Source: a virus. From it: a stretch of DNA of 64,000 nt. The stretch covers positions 40,758 to 104,757 of the IMG/VR virus record IMGVR_UViG_3300010354_000053. One strand, 5' to 3'. A program made the position numbers and the translations under genes. Positions 51,776-60,803 of the stretch are shown here, one piece after another; positions within the stretch are counted from its first letter, which is position 1, and every line of letters starts with the position of its first letter. The notes under the pieces were generated by a model. It did no database searches and had not been told where the DNA came from. It saw nothing but the letters and a program-made list of their open reading frames with translations.

Positions 51776-52375
51776 TCAAGACATACTCAAAAGATTGTTC
51801 TTAACTAGATCTAGAACTTGCTTCTCTTGGTCCGATAATCCAGAACAGCTGTCAATAATTTTTTGATAAATATTATCACCGGCATCAGCAGAAGCTTCGA
51901 CTCCAATCATTGCTGAAACAGCCTCGAGAAGAGACTGTGGTTTTATTTCTTCTACGTTTTTTACCATTGGTTCAGCGGTCGTAGATTGTGCTAGCTCTTC
52001 CGGTTTTGGGGCTGAAATTTCAGCCATGGCTTGCTCGTGGGCCTTCTTTTCTTTAGACATCGTTCGCTTGAGCATATTAACTTCGCGTTTTAAATCTTGA
52101 ATTTTATTGAAAAGAATTTCTAAATCTTTTGGCATCAGTTCGCTATCTCTTAATGCCTTGAAATCGTGATAATTTAGTTGATCGTGAAGGATTAAATCGC
52201 CTAAATCCTCTGGCATAACGTCACGAGATTGCAGCAAGTTGAAAAACATAGGAATTGGAACATGTTTCTTTTCTAAAAGACTGTAAAGGCCATCTTCGTT
52301 TTCGCCATGACCATAATAAACCGGCTTGTCGTGCATGGTGTAAATTTTCATAGAAAGGATTTTAGGCTCTTTCAT
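51776..52375 (-). CDS. Unknown virion-string protein with coiled coil
   Basis: 199 aa. A coiled coil lies near the middle (FNKIQDLKREVNMLKRTMSKE) with a P/T-rich linker after it. GAGGAG is 12 nt upstream of the ATG through an A-run. No family recognised; position suggests the head-tail connector. Confidence 0.6.
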   Translation of the reverse strand: MKEPKILSMKIYTMHDKPVYYGHGENEDGLYSLLEKKHVPIPMFFNLLQSRDVMPEDLGDLILHDQLNYHDFKALRDSELMPKDLEILFNKIQDLKREVNMLKRTMSKEKKAHEQAMAEISAPKPEELAQSTTAEPMVKNVEEIKPQSLLEAVSAMIGVEASADAGDNIYQKIIDSCSGLSDQEKQVLDLVKNNLLSMS

Positions 52376-52381
52376 TTTTTT

Positions 52382-53254
52382 TTAGCTCCTCGAATTCTTT
52401 GTTCTCTCAGGTTCTATGTTTTTTGGCCATTCGGGCAAATCAATACCAGACGAATCTATCCATAACATTTTTAACACAGCTGATCCCGCAATGTAAGTAG
52501 GAAAGCTGGGTTTTGAGTCATTTCCTGTTTCATTTGAAAATACAGTTCTGAAGACTCTGGGCGTAGATAACACAGAAAAATAAGGTTTGGTCCAATACAC
52601 TATTGATAAAGTTTCACCGCGGCCTTTTCCGGAATCCCATAGCGGTCTTTTTCCGATCCATTCAATCATATGTTCTGTGATAATAAAATCAACGCCATTT
52701 TCATAACGATTATTGCGACCATCGACTAAATAATCAATATCTAAAATAGGAAATTTTAAACGTTGTAAACCATTTGGTTTATATTCAAACAGCTCTTGTG
52801 TTAAAACAGTAACGCCATTGTCGATAGTAACAATATCATTTTTTCTTAAATAGACGCGTTCTTTGTCAGAGCGATCTTCTTCATAATAAGAAGTGTAATT
52901 AACGGACGAAATGGCATGGGTTCCGTGAACGCCTTGAATAATGTATTGGTCTTGCCAGTTAAGTTGCTGGATGGCAATATAAAAAGGTTTAGGATCATAG
53001 AGGTTGTAGCCAGGAATGTCTGTTTTTTCATCCAAAAATACCCCGGCTGCGGGGGTTTCTCTACTGGCTACTAGCGCATGCCTCCAGTGCATAGCCTTGA
53101 ATCCCTTAGATCTAACTAAGTTATCATGTGCTTCGTCACTGAAGATACCACCCGGAACTGCAGGGCCATATGGATGGATACCTCCCGGCAGACCTTTGTA
53201 TTCACTCGAAGTCTTTGATCCAGTCAAAAAATTTGGCGGTTTTTTATCGACCAT
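52382..53254 (-). CDS. Virion structural protein, neck/baseplate-like
   Basis: 290 aa. Opening proline/glycine-rich stretch (PGGIHPYGPAVPGG) and a beta-rich core with FIITEHMIEWIG and TLSIVYWTKPYFSV. First gene of the structural string that ends with the HTH protein. No precise family. Confidence 0.6.
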   Translation of the reverse strand: MVDKKPPNFLTGSKTSSEYKGLPGGIHPYGPAVPGGIFSDEAHDNLVRSKGFKAMHWRHALVASRETPAAGVFLDEKTDIPGYNLYDPKPFYIAIQQLNWQDQYIIQGVHGTHAISSVNYTSYYEEDRSDKERVYLRKNDIVTIDNGVTVLTQELFEYKPNGLQRLKFPILDIDYLVDGRNNRYENGVDFIITEHMIEWIGKRPLWDSGKGRGETLSIVYWTKPYFSVLSTPRVFRTVFSNETGNDSKPSFPTYIAGSAVLKMLWIDSSGIDLPEWPKNIEPERTKNSRS

Positions 53255-53273
53255 GAATTACCTCTTATTTTCT

Positions 53274-53286
53274 ATTATCACACACA
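53274..53286 (-). promoter_or_regulatory. Candidate promoter for the structural string
   Basis: Minus-strand TGTGTGTGATAAT, 20-32 nt before the ATG at 53254; similar to the capsid TGTGTGTATAAT motif on the other strand. Confidence 0.4.
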
Positions 53287-53367
53287 ATTTATCAGGGGGC
53301 CGGTATTTATTTTTGTTGAGAATGATACATACTATTAGAAATCAACTCTCTAACTGGGGGTACCGAA

Positions 53368-53925
53368 TTGTCCTCAAAGCCTTCTTTCGAAATTTATCTT
53401 ATTCGCTCAAATCCACTCTATGAAAATTTACCGAGGGTTTTTATCACAAAAACAAAAAACGAAAAAATAATATGGGCGTATGAAATTGACGAAATCCAAG
53501 AAGCTCTTTTTGATAATGAATTTTGTTTAGAAGAAGCTGAATTATTAGGAACAATACAAAGTTTAAACCAAGAAACTGAATCTGTAAATCTATCTACACC
53601 AGAAAGAAAAGAACTTTTTTCAGTAGAGCTCACTAAGAAAATTCTATGGACAGTTGAGACACTTATGGGTGATCATCTAATTGCAAAGATGGGTAGTGTA
53701 GTTTATGCCGCAAGGCCAAAAAAAGCTCAAAGAACACCGGAAATCGACCAAGCCGAACAAAATGAAATTAAATCAAAAATAGAAAAGCTGGAATTTAAGA
53801 ACAAAACTAATAAAAAACAACGCCACGAAGATATGTTCATAGATGAAGATGAGGTAGAAGAATATGTACTCAAAAATCGCAAAGGCAGTCGCGGCGTCTA
53901 TAATTCAAAAAACGAAAGGCATTGA
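53368..53925 (+). CDS. Unknown charged protein
   Basis: 185 aa, TTG start with GGGGG 7 nt upstream. N-terminal beta-rich part, C-terminal charged part (KKAQRTPEIDQAEQNEIKSK). Overlaps the next gene by about 60 nt. No family recognised. First gene of the right-hand + string. Confidence 0.6.
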   Translation: MSSKPSFEIYLIRSNPLYENLPRVFITKTKNEKIIWAYEIDEIQEALFDNEFCLEEAELLGTIQSLNQETESVNLSTPERKELFSVELTKKILWTVETLMGDHLIAKMGSVVYAARPKKAQRTPEIDQAEQNEIKSKIEKLEFKNKTNKKQRHEDMFIDEDEVEEYVLKNRKGSRGVYNSKNERH

Positions 53926-54358
53926 TTCGGCACCTGTACTTGAAGAGTTGCAAGCATCCGGGGTGGATAACGATCTTTTGCAAGAAATTGTTCATCTTTT
54001 AGACAGATGCAATTTAATTTATGAATCGGGCGTTCCTGATTATGCAACGGATATTGCAAAAAATAATATTTCTTCTCTAAAACGCAAAATTCTTCTCGGA
54101 AAAACCGATAAATGTATTGAAGAAGAATTAAGATTGTTGAATCAACCCGTAAAAATTTATTTAGGAATAAATTATAGTCGAAATACAGAAAACATGTATG
54201 TGAAATCTGATAATGGAGAAATTTTGACAATAAAAAAAATGAGTAACGTTGCCGATCTTAACAATCATATTGCAACGCATTCAGATAAAGTGGTATATTT
54301 TAATGATGAATTAGTATTTATTGATAAAAATACTTCAGGGCATATTAATCTGCAATAA
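53864..54358 (+). CDS. Unknown protein upstream of prohead protease
   Basis: 164 aa with a GAGG-type site 8 nt before the ATG. Helical N-terminus and beta C-terminus; no motif recognised. Confidence 0.6.
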   Translation: MYSKIAKAVAASIIQKTKGIDSAPVLEELQASGVDNDLLQEIVHLLDRCNLIYESGVPDYATDIAKNNISSLKRKILLGKTDKCIEEELRLLNQPVKIYLGINYSRNTENMYVKSDNGEILTIKKMSNVADLNNHIATHSDKVVYFNDELVFIDKNTSGHINLQ

Positions 54359-54365
54359 TTCCTGA

Positions 54366-54371
54366 TATAAT
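54366..54371 (+). promoter_or_regulatory. Candidate -10 element for prohead protease gene
   Basis: TATAAT preceded by CTGA, 28 nt before the GTG start. Perfect hexamer, -35 not assigned. Confidence 0.4.
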
Positions 54372-54398
54372 ATTATTGGGAATAATCAAGGAGAAGCC

Positions 54399-55160
54399 GT
54401 GCATATTTATGGTATTGCCGCCACTGAAACAAAAGATCGCACCGGTGAATCTATTGATTTGAATGGAATGGATATTTCAGACGTTCGTCTTTTAAACGAT
54501 GAACATAGCTCTGATAGATTTTTTGAAATCCTAGGATATATTAGCGAATCAAAAAAGATTTTCTCAGAAAAAGATTGTGAAGATGAATATCAACTTAGAT
54601 GTTGGAATTCATTAAAAAAACCTTTTTTGTATATTGCTGGTAAGCTCATGGACGACCACCCAAATGCTCAAAGCGCATCAGCGCTTATCAAATATAGCAT
54701 TCAAAATCCTAATTATCCAGTCGGTTTATCGGTAGAAGGGATGACGGTTGAAAGGCAAGGGAACAAGCTTTTAAAAACAAAAGTAAAAAATGTTTCTTTA
54801 ACTATTAAGCCCGCAAATCCAGAGTGTAAAATCTTTGCTAAGACCGATTTGACTAAAAATTTTGAAAAAATTGATCTTCCAGAAAAATATAAAAATGTTC
54901 ATGATGGTCGTAAACAGTTCCGTGAATTGCCGTCTAAAGAAAAAAGACTATTGGCAAAAAGCGAGTTATTAAAAGAATTAACAGATCTCGCTAAATCAAA
55001 TAATGAACCAGAAATTTTTGGTGCTACTGTAATGAAGTGTTGGAACTGTGGAGAAGGAAAGATGTTCATGAAAAGCAGACTCCCTAATAGGTGTTCTGCG
55101 TGTAATGAACGATTTACCATGTCTGATATTTATAAAGCTATGTGCCAAAAAGCTGATTAA
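54399..55160 (+). CDS. Prohead serine protease with C-terminal zinc ribbon
   Basis: 253 aa. TKDRTGESIDLNGMDIS, NDEHSSDRFFEI (H36), IAGKLMDDHPNA and PVGLSVEGMT (S111) match the herpesvirus-assemblin-fold prohead proteases (T4 gp21-like), which mature the capsid by cutting scaffold and shell proteins. Past residue 210 a zinc ribbon CWNCGEG...CSAC is added, unusual for the family. GTG start with AAGGAG. Its substrates would be the acidic scaffold-like protein (23508) and capsid protein, located elsewhere in the window. Confidence 0.7.
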   Translation: MHIYGIAATETKDRTGESIDLNGMDISDVRLLNDEHSSDRFFEILGYISESKKIFSEKDCEDEYQLRCWNSLKKPFLYIAGKLMDDHPNAQSASALIKYSIQNPNYPVGLSVEGMTVERQGNKLLKTKVKNVSLTIKPANPECKIFAKTDLTKNFEKIDLPEKYKNVHDGRKQFRELPSKEKRLLAKSELLKELTDLAKSNNEPEIFGATVMKCWNCGEGKMFMKSRLPNRCSACNERFTMSDIYKAMCQKAD

Positions 55161-55173
55161 GAGGATTAAAAAA

Positions 55174-55578
55174 ATGTCTTCAGGATTATTTATTAAGGAC
55201 AACTCGCAAATCAGAAGTGAATATGCAGAGTTATGGGCTCCAGGCGCCTCTTCCGTTCCGCCCTCAGCAGCTCTTTTACCTCTTACATCAGTCGATGCAG
55301 CTACGGCAAAACGTCTATTAAAAACTTCTCAAGAATCTAAAATTCTGTATATTCACAATGGTATGAATGTCGAATTAGATATTTGGGTGGTTGCGGCAGA
55401 TCCCGATAGAACAAAACAAAGATGGCTTTCTATTGGTCCTGGTCAAGCGTTTAATTTTGATTTAGCGTCAAATAACCTCCTACTGGAAGCCGGAACAGAA
55501 ATTTATGTCAGTTACAGTGGTGGCGGTTCTGCCATTTCTTTTCCTAATACTCGTCTCCGTCTTTTTACATGGGGTTAA
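55174..55578 (+). CDS. Virion structural protein
   Basis: 134 aa, beta-rich with RLLKTSQESKILYIHNG and TEIYVSYSGGGSAI. ATG at 55174 has GAGG upstream. Resembles small adhesion or decoration modules of jumbo-phage virions, though no family is named. Confidence 0.6.
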   Translation: MSSGLFIKDNSQIRSEYAELWAPGASSVPPSAALLPLTSVDAATAKRLLKTSQESKILYIHNGMNVELDIWVVAADPDRTKQRWLSIGPGQAFNFDLASNNLLLEAGTEIYVSYSGGGSAISFPNTRLRLFTWG

Positions 55579-55581
55579 AAA

Positions 55582-56322
55582 ATGGGCGGTTATGCTATAA
55601 ATATTCCGCCAAGCTTTGAGCTTACCCAAGCTAACAGCTCCACGATAGGCGGGTCATCAGACCAAATAGTATTTAATTGTACTGGCTTAAATGCATTACG
55701 CATACAAGCAGTTGGTGCACAAGCTACAGATAGCGTTTCTGTTTTAGTTTCAATGGATGGAATTAATTTTATGGCAGTACAAACTGCCTTGGGTGATACT
55801 CCATTTTTTTGTAGCGTACATAACTGGGTTTATGCCAAAATTAAACCAGATAACTTTTCTGGTACGCCATATAAAATCTATTGGAAGGGTGACGCAACTA
55901 ACCCATCGCCAAAAATCAACCAAGATGGTTCGTTTAACGTCAATATTTCTGCAACATCTGTAGAAGATTCTGACATTTCACGAAATTTTTTTGGATCAGT
56001 AACTGGTGTTCCAGCAAATATTGAAACTCAAATAGTACAATACACAGTACCACTCGGTAAAAGAGCTGTTGTTGTGCGGGCCGAATATTCTGGCGAACAA
56101 ATTGCTTTGTATAAAGTGTATATTGATAATATTCAACAAGCGGCGCGAAGAACTCATCATGGCATTGGATTAACTGGACAATTTGACTTTACGGATGCGA
56201 TTTCTTCCGGTATGATTGCCCCACCTGGGTCGACAATAAAAATTGCAGTAATACATAATAGACCTGGGCTTGGCCAGTTTGATGCTAGAATCCAAGTCGT
56301 TGAACAAATTCAAGTTGTATAG
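55582..56322 (+). CDS. Virion structural protein
   Basis: 246 aa, beta-sandwich-like in two halves separated by a DGSFNVNIS linker. Coupled to the previous gene (3-nt gap). Aromatic and glycine patterns suit capsid-surface or tail-surface proteins. No cleavage or enzyme motif. Confidence 0.6.
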   Translation: MGGYAINIPPSFELTQANSSTIGGSSDQIVFNCTGLNALRIQAVGAQATDSVSVLVSMDGINFMAVQTALGDTPFFCSVHNWVYAKIKPDNFSGTPYKIYWKGDATNPSPKINQDGSFNVNISATSVEDSDISRNFFGSVTGVPANIETQIVQYTVPLGKRAVVVRAEYSGEQIALYKVYIDNIQQAARRTHHGIGLTGQFDFTDAISSGMIAPPGSTIKIAVIHNRPGLGQFDARIQVVEQIQVV

Positions 56323-56333
56323 GATAAAAAAAT

Positions 56334-56510
56334 ATGTCTGTAGAAATTCAAAAAAAGAAAGCTTCAGCAGAACTTGCTAGGGTAGTTGCCGCACGACTAG
56401 AAATGGAAGTTAAGCTTTGTGAATTAGAAGAAGCTATCGAAAGAATTAAAAAAGAAATTAATATTCAAAGCCAAAAAGAAGAAGAATTAAAACAAAAAAT
56501 GAATTCTTAA
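56334..56510 (+). CDS. Small coiled-coil protein
   Basis: 58 aa: MSVEIQKKKASAELARVVA, then two heptad-rich charged helices (MEVKLCELEEAIERIKKEI). AGGA lies about 9 nt upstream. The gene fills a gap between two structural genes on the same strand; it is likely a small oligomerising protein. Confidence 0.65.
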   Translation: MSVEIQKKKASAELARVVAARLEMEVKLCELEEAIERIKKEINIQSQKEEELKQKMNS

Positions 56511-56564
56511 TTCATCATATGTTATGATGCTCTAGATATTTTTTCACTTAGGAGATTAATTTAA

Positions 56565-57326
56565 ATGGCTGATTACAATTCCAGTTTACCTATTAGAACC
56601 GAAGGCGATCCTCAGGAGAAAGTGCAGTCTAAGATTGTAGACTTTACTGACCCCTCAAAAGGCCAGATTGTTGATACAGATGGCAATGCTCATGTAGAAA
56701 TGCACGGCAATGATCCATCATCAACAGATCAAGTTCTTAGACTAAGTGAGCTTGGCGCTCTTACACCGGACGGCGTTTATCATGCTGCTGATAATAGCAA
56801 ACCTGGTAACGTTGGTCTTATTGCTAGCCAACGAGACGCTTCTCCTAGTGATTCTACGCAAACAGAAAGACTAACATCTGTAACTAATGGATCTAAACGC
56901 CTTCTTGACGTTTCTATCCATGACGAAAACGGACAGGTTTTCTCAGCATCCAACCCTCTTCCTGTTACCTCAGTAGATTCTGAAGGTGATGAAGTAAATG
57001 CATTTGATAGCGCAGCTTCTGTTGCAGCTGGTTCTTCTGCAGATATCGAATATGTAGTCTCTGCTGGTAAACTACTTAAATTATCACAAATTCATGTTTC
57101 GGCATCTGGAAAAGTTAAGGCAGAAATTAAAGTAGAATCTGCTGCTGGCTCAGGAACGTTTGCAACGAAATTTGTAATGTTCAATTCATCTGCAAATCCT
57201 AATATTCTTGCTAGCGTTTTTGAAAACGTTTCAGTTGCCGCCGGCGCCAAAGTTCGCGTTACAATTACTAATAGAGATACTTCTCCTATGGATTTGTACT
57301 GCACAATCTGTGGCCACGAAATTTAA
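56565..57326 (+). CDS. Virion structural protein
   Basis: 253 aa. The N-terminal part contains DGNAHVEMHGNDPSSTDQV, a spacer found in jumbo-phage structural proteins, and the C-terminal half is a beta-rich domain (AAGAKVRVTITNRDTSPMD). Codon bias suggests good expression. Role not known. Confidence 0.62.
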   Translation: MADYNSSLPIRTEGDPQEKVQSKIVDFTDPSKGQIVDTDGNAHVEMHGNDPSSTDQVLRLSELGALTPDGVYHAADNSKPGNVGLIASQRDASPSDSTQTERLTSVTNGSKRLLDVSIHDENGQVFSASNPLPVTSVDSEGDEVNAFDSAASVAAGSSADIEYVVSAGKLLKLSQIHVSASGKVKAEIKVESAAGSGTFATKFVMFNSSANPNILASVFENVSVAAGAKVRVTITNRDTSPMDLYCTICGHEI

Positions 57327-57359
57327 TAGTCATTAATTTTCAATTAATGCAAAAAGTAG

Positions 57360-57384
57360 TAGCCGAGGAGAAATCACTCGGCTA
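57360..57384 (+). terminator. Attenuator-like hairpin
   Basis: TAGCCGAG (57360-57367) / CTCGGCTA (57377-57384), 8-bp perfect stem with a 9-nt loop, but weak T-tract. It lies between structural genes with no promoter seen, so partial termination is likely. Confidence 0.5.
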
Positions 57385-57410
57385 TAACTTTATTGAAGGG
57401 TTTTAATTCG

Positions 57411-57797
57411 ATGGGTGATTTAAATTCTCTAGAATCTTCCGATACCATAAAAATTGCCGGCGCCGCCGCCTCCGGCCAAGAAACTAATTTTGTTAATGCT
57501 TCTCCAAATGGCGATTTACAAACCACAGATATTATGAATACCGCTGCAGTTGGCGGTGTTATTTCCCTCACGTCTACCCCCGTACCGCTGCGCATCAATA
57601 TTTCTAATTTAGAAAACAGAAAATATATAATTCTTCAGGGGTTAACTAATTCTGTTGTCTGGGGTTTTTCAGAATCAAGTCAGCCGTTTGATATCTTTAA
57701 AAACCAATTTGTAATGTTGCCCTGCGGGTCAAACATTACTCTTTACGCTAAAGTTATAACAGGAACGGGACAGATTTCTGTTGGAGAACTTAGCTAA
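57411..57797 (+). CDS. Virion-type protein
   Basis: 128 aa, beta-rich. ATG at 57411 with GAAGGG upstream. Shares one base with the next gene (TAATG). No family recognised. Confidence 0.6.
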   Translation: MGDLNSLESSDTIKIAGAAASGQETNFVNASPNGDLQTTDIMNTAAVGGVISLTSTPVPLRINISNLENRKYIILQGLTNSVVWGFSESSQPFDIFKNQFVMLPCGSNITLYAKVITGTGQISVGELS

Positions 57798-58354
57798 TGC
57801 CAGCTCCGTTTATAACATATGCGATAAATCCCAGTTTGTTTAATACAACTGAGCAATCGCTTATCTATATAACAGAAGAAGATGCAAATTCTGGAAGAAT
57901 TGATATCACTTATTTTAATGATATCACTCCGTTATTTTTGACTCTAGATAGGTTATGCCTAGTTCAAGGCATTGATTATGAAATAATTAAAGAAAATTCT
58001 TCGACATTCATTCAATTTATGAATGAGGTAGCGCCTTCCGGTATCTCCGCATTAGAAGCTGGAGAAGTTCTTACCTTCGTATATAATTCTGTGGCAACAG
58101 AATCCAATACACGGCAGCTGCAATATATTCTTACGCCTGAGCAATGTGCCGAAAATAGAATTGATGTCACCCAAGATGGGAATTTTTCTATTTTGATGTT
58201 AGCTCTAGATAGAGTTTGTTTGGCACAAAATATAGACTATGAATTACAGATTCTAGGTTCTAGAAAGTACCTTTATTTTATAAATGATCTTGCTCAGAGC
58301 GGAAATCAAGCGGTAGAACCTGGAGAAGTTATTACCATAGTTGTAAAAGATTAA
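57797..58354 (+). CDS. Virion-type protein with internal tandem duplication
   Basis: 185 aa made of two similar halves. IDITYFNDITPLFLTLDRLC of the first half corresponds to IDVTQDGNFSILMLALDRVC of the second, and AGEVLTFVY to PGEVITIVV. Each half is about 85-90 residues. The protein likely forms two copies of the same beta domain; function unknown. Confidence 0.68.
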   Translation: MPAPFITYAINPSLFNTTEQSLIYITEEDANSGRIDITYFNDITPLFLTLDRLCLVQGIDYEIIKENSSTFIQFMNEVAPSGISALEAGEVLTFVYNSVATESNTRQLQYILTPEQCAENRIDVTQDGNFSILMLALDRVCLAQNIDYELQILGSRKYLYFINDLAQSGNQAVEPGEVITIVVKD

Positions 58355-58411
58355 TCACAATTAATTATTATGATATTATAACTAATAATTAATTGCATGT
58401 GGGCTAATAAT

Positions 58412-58744
58412 ATGGAAAACAATTCTGTTAACAACTTGGTTCTTGCAGAAAAAATTTCTAATATTTCCGGAAAAATCAATAACATTGATGAACAATTATT
58501 TAAAATTAATGAAACAATAAATACATTAGCAATTCTTGGCGTAAAACAAAATACTATTCTTGAGCAACAAGAAAAAATTCTAGAACAGAATACCGAGTCG
58601 TTAAAAGAACATATGCGCCGTACTGATTTGTTAGAGAGAGATACTCTTCAATTTAAATCAGTAATTGGATTTATCAAATGGGGTGTCGGCATTCTTGTTT
58701 CAGGCGGTGTGGCCCTTGTTATAAAATTCTTTTTCGGTGTTTAA
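58412..58744 (+). CDS. Coiled-coil membrane protein, XhlA/holin-like
   Basis: 110 aa with a coiled-coil N-terminal part (INNIDEQLFKINETINTLA, then EQQEKILEQNTESL) and one C-terminal hydrophobic helix (KWGVGILVSGGVALVIKFFF). That plan resembles XhlA-type lysis proteins. ATG at 58412 has GTGGG upstream. It may be a lysis accessory or a membrane-anchored superinfection protein. Confidence 0.5.
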   Translation: MENNSVNNLVLAEKISNISGKINNIDEQLFKINETINTLAILGVKQNTILEQQEKILEQNTESLKEHMRRTDLLERDTLQFKSVIGFIKWGVGILVSGGVALVIKFFFGV

Positions 58745-59587
58745 ATGACTATCACCATAGATTCTACATTTCCTCATTACTCTAATACTGATGATAATCA
58801 GTTTGTAGAAATCGAAGGTAGTTTTAAACGTTTTAAAGAAATGGTCACGCCTAGCGATGTTTTACAGTTTGGTCTTGTGGGAATACCAAAAGTATTTCCA
58901 ATGACTAATGAACAAATTACTGAAGAATACGTTGGTTTTCATTTGCAGGCTGCGATTTCTCAATTAGAAATGCAGGGCATGATTCTTAGCCCAATCATTA
59001 CTTATATGATTGAAGACTTCAATGACGAAGGTTTAGGAGGAACTCGTTTCTTCCCAATGTTGCCTAAGAAGTACCCACTAAGAAAAATTGAATATATTGA
59101 ATTGCGGTTCCCTAACGGCACACGCGATCCTTCTACTCTTGTTTATAGGATTCCAGACTCTTGGATTAGTTGGGAACCTAATATCAGCAAAGTAAATGTG
59201 ATCGCTACTACGGGTGTTTTAGCACCAACTGTCGTACAGGGAAGCGCAAACATTCCAATGTTTAATCTCTCGCTCACATCCTATCGGCCTTCTGGCATCC
59301 GCATGGCTTATCAAGCAGGCTTTGATCAAGATAAACTGCCTATAGTTGTGTGGCAGCTTATTTTGGATCTAACAACATACAATATGTTGTCCGAACTAGG
59401 GCCGCTGTTGTTTCCAACAACAGGAATTACTGTAAGTATGGATAGCCTTTCGCAATCTGGTCAGCTACCTGGTCCTCGAATCTTTGAGGCTCGGTTAAAT
59501 TCGCTACTTATGCGAATCGAAAAGAACAAACAGCTGATTGCCGGCTACTACGGAAAACAGATTACCTGCGAGTTTGCGGGGATTTAA
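58745..59587 (+). CDS. Virion/neck-type protein
   Basis: 280 aa; directly follows the previous gene and shares one base with the RNase H gene. No enzyme motif. It contains KKYPLRKIEYIELRFPNGTR and a long helical C-terminal part (ARLNSLLMRIEKNKQLIAG). Possibly a head-tail completion protein. Confidence 0.6.
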   Translation: MTITIDSTFPHYSNTDDNQFVEIEGSFKRFKEMVTPSDVLQFGLVGIPKVFPMTNEQITEEYVGFHLQAAISQLEMQGMILSPIITYMIEDFNDEGLGGTRFFPMLPKKYPLRKIEYIELRFPNGTRDPSTLVYRIPDSWISWEPNISKVNVIATTGVLAPTVVQGSANIPMFNLSLTSYRPSGIRMAYQAGFDQDKLPIVVWQLILDLTTYNMLSELGPLLFPTTGITVSMDSLSQSGQLPGPRIFEARLNSLLMRIEKNKQLIAGYYGKQITCEFAGI

Positions 59588-60057
59588 TGTTCATTATATA
59601 TACGGATGGATCATCTTCTCAAGGGCATCATAACTCTTGGACGGGCGGGTACGCATTTATCATATTAAAAGAAGATGGCAGTACCCTCACGGAGGGTACG
59701 GGTCATCATGAGCACGCTACGAACAACCGTATGGAAATAGTCGCGGTCCTTGAAGCTCTTAAATGTCTACCTAAAAATAGCTCTGTCGTTATTAAAACAG
59801 ATAGTCAATATCTTATAAGAGCATTTACAAATAAATGGGTAGAACGTTGGGAAAAGAACGAGTGGAAGACTTGCAATGGCAAACCGGCGCGTAATAAAGA
59901 TTTATGGCAACAACTCTTACCTCTTGTTAAATCCCAAAATGTAAGCTGGGAATGGGTCAAAGGCCACAGTGGCGTGTACCATAACGAGTACGTTGACCTG
60001 CGAGCTAAGGAGTCGCGTACAAATGGCCACAAATCAAAACGAAAACGAGTTGGTTGA
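59587..60057 (+). CDS. rnhA: Ribonuclease HI
   Basis: 156 aa, the standard RNase H fold. Catalytic residues are seen: IYTDGSS (D7), NRMEIVAV (E50), KTDSQYLI (D72), and KGHSGVYHNEYVD (H127, D137). It removes RNA from RNA-DNA hybrids, e.g. primers. It overlaps the previous gene by one base and the following gene by about 35 nt. C-terminal tail is basic. Confidence 0.93.
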   Translation: MFIIYTDGSSSQGHHNSWTGGYAFIILKEDGSTLTEGTGHHEHATNNRMEIVAVLEALKCLPKNSSVVIKTDSQYLIRAFTNKWVERWEKNEWKTCNGKPARNKDLWQQLLPLVKSQNVSWEWVKGHSGVYHNEYVDLRAKESRTNGHKSKRKRVG

Positions 60058-60244
60058 ACTAACTATTTATTCTCCAGACCCCATAAAAAATGGGGATGAT
60101 CTAAATTATAATCACATCTACGCCTCAATCGAAGAATGCATTTCAAATTATGAAATGTTGGGAATAAACGAAGTATATAAATATAGCGTGTGGATTGTTC
60201 AGTCTGAAATAATTCGGCTGCCCAAGGACGGCAGCTGTGGATAA
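60023..60244 (+). CDS. Unknown small protein overlapping RNase H
   Basis: 73 aa, acidic and rich in E/N; no family. The ATG at 60023 has GGAG upstream within the RNase H gene. Confidence 0.5.
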   Translation: MATNQNENELVELTIYSPDPIKNGDDLNYNHIYASIEECISNYEMLGINEVYKYSVWIVQSEIIRLPKDGSCG

Positions 60245-60551
60245 ATATAATATAGTCTTTTTGCAAGACTCTCTAAATTTAAATTACAATCAAATACTTT
60301 TGGTTAAAAACTATCCAAAGGGCCGGAACGACGATGATGTTCGAGAAACTCTTACTAAAAGAGTATGTTTTGCACAAAAAGCTCCAGAGTATGCATATCT
60401 TTTTACAAAAGATACAACATTGTCTATAGAAGAAGGAATTTCTTTACTAGCAAAAATGGAAGATGCGGTGTATTTTCAAAATTGGAATACGCCAACAAAA
60501 AATCGGTATTCGGTTAAATTATTTATTAAATTTTGCATGGAGCTATTATGA
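60237..60551 (+). CDS. Unknown protein
   Basis: 104 aa. GTG start inside the previous gene's end. Charged; no motif recognised. Confidence 0.5.
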   Translation: MDKYNIVFLQDSLNLNYNQILLVKNYPKGRNDDDVRETLTKRVCFAQKAPEYAYLFTKDTTLSIEEGISLLAKMEDAVYFQNWNTPTKNRYSVKLFIKFCMELL

Positions 60552-60775
60552 AAAATAATAAAAGATATGAAAATAATCAAGAGGACACATTTATGATGAA
60601 AACAACAATCATAATTGAACACCGAAATTTAAATAATCAAACTACTGAAAAATACACTGCAGAAAACTATAACGAATCTCTTCACGAACTCATTCGTTGT
60701 TTTGAACAAACATTGCGTGGCGCGGGTTTTCTTTTTGATGGTACATTGCAGATTATAGACGAAAAAGAAATTTAA
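60548..60775 (+). CDS. Unknown small protein
   Basis: 75 aa from ATG at 60548 (GGAG 5 nt upstream); a second ATG at 60593 with AAGAGG at 8 nt may be the true start. Contains IIIEHRNLNNQTTEKYT. No function assigned. Confidence 0.5.
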   Translation: MKNNKRYENNQEDTFMMKTTIIIEHRNLNNQTTEKYTAENYNESLHELIRCFEQTLRGAGFLFDGTLQIIDEKEI

Positions 60776-60803
60776 AGTGAAAAGAATAAGTAAGGTGGAA
60801 AGA

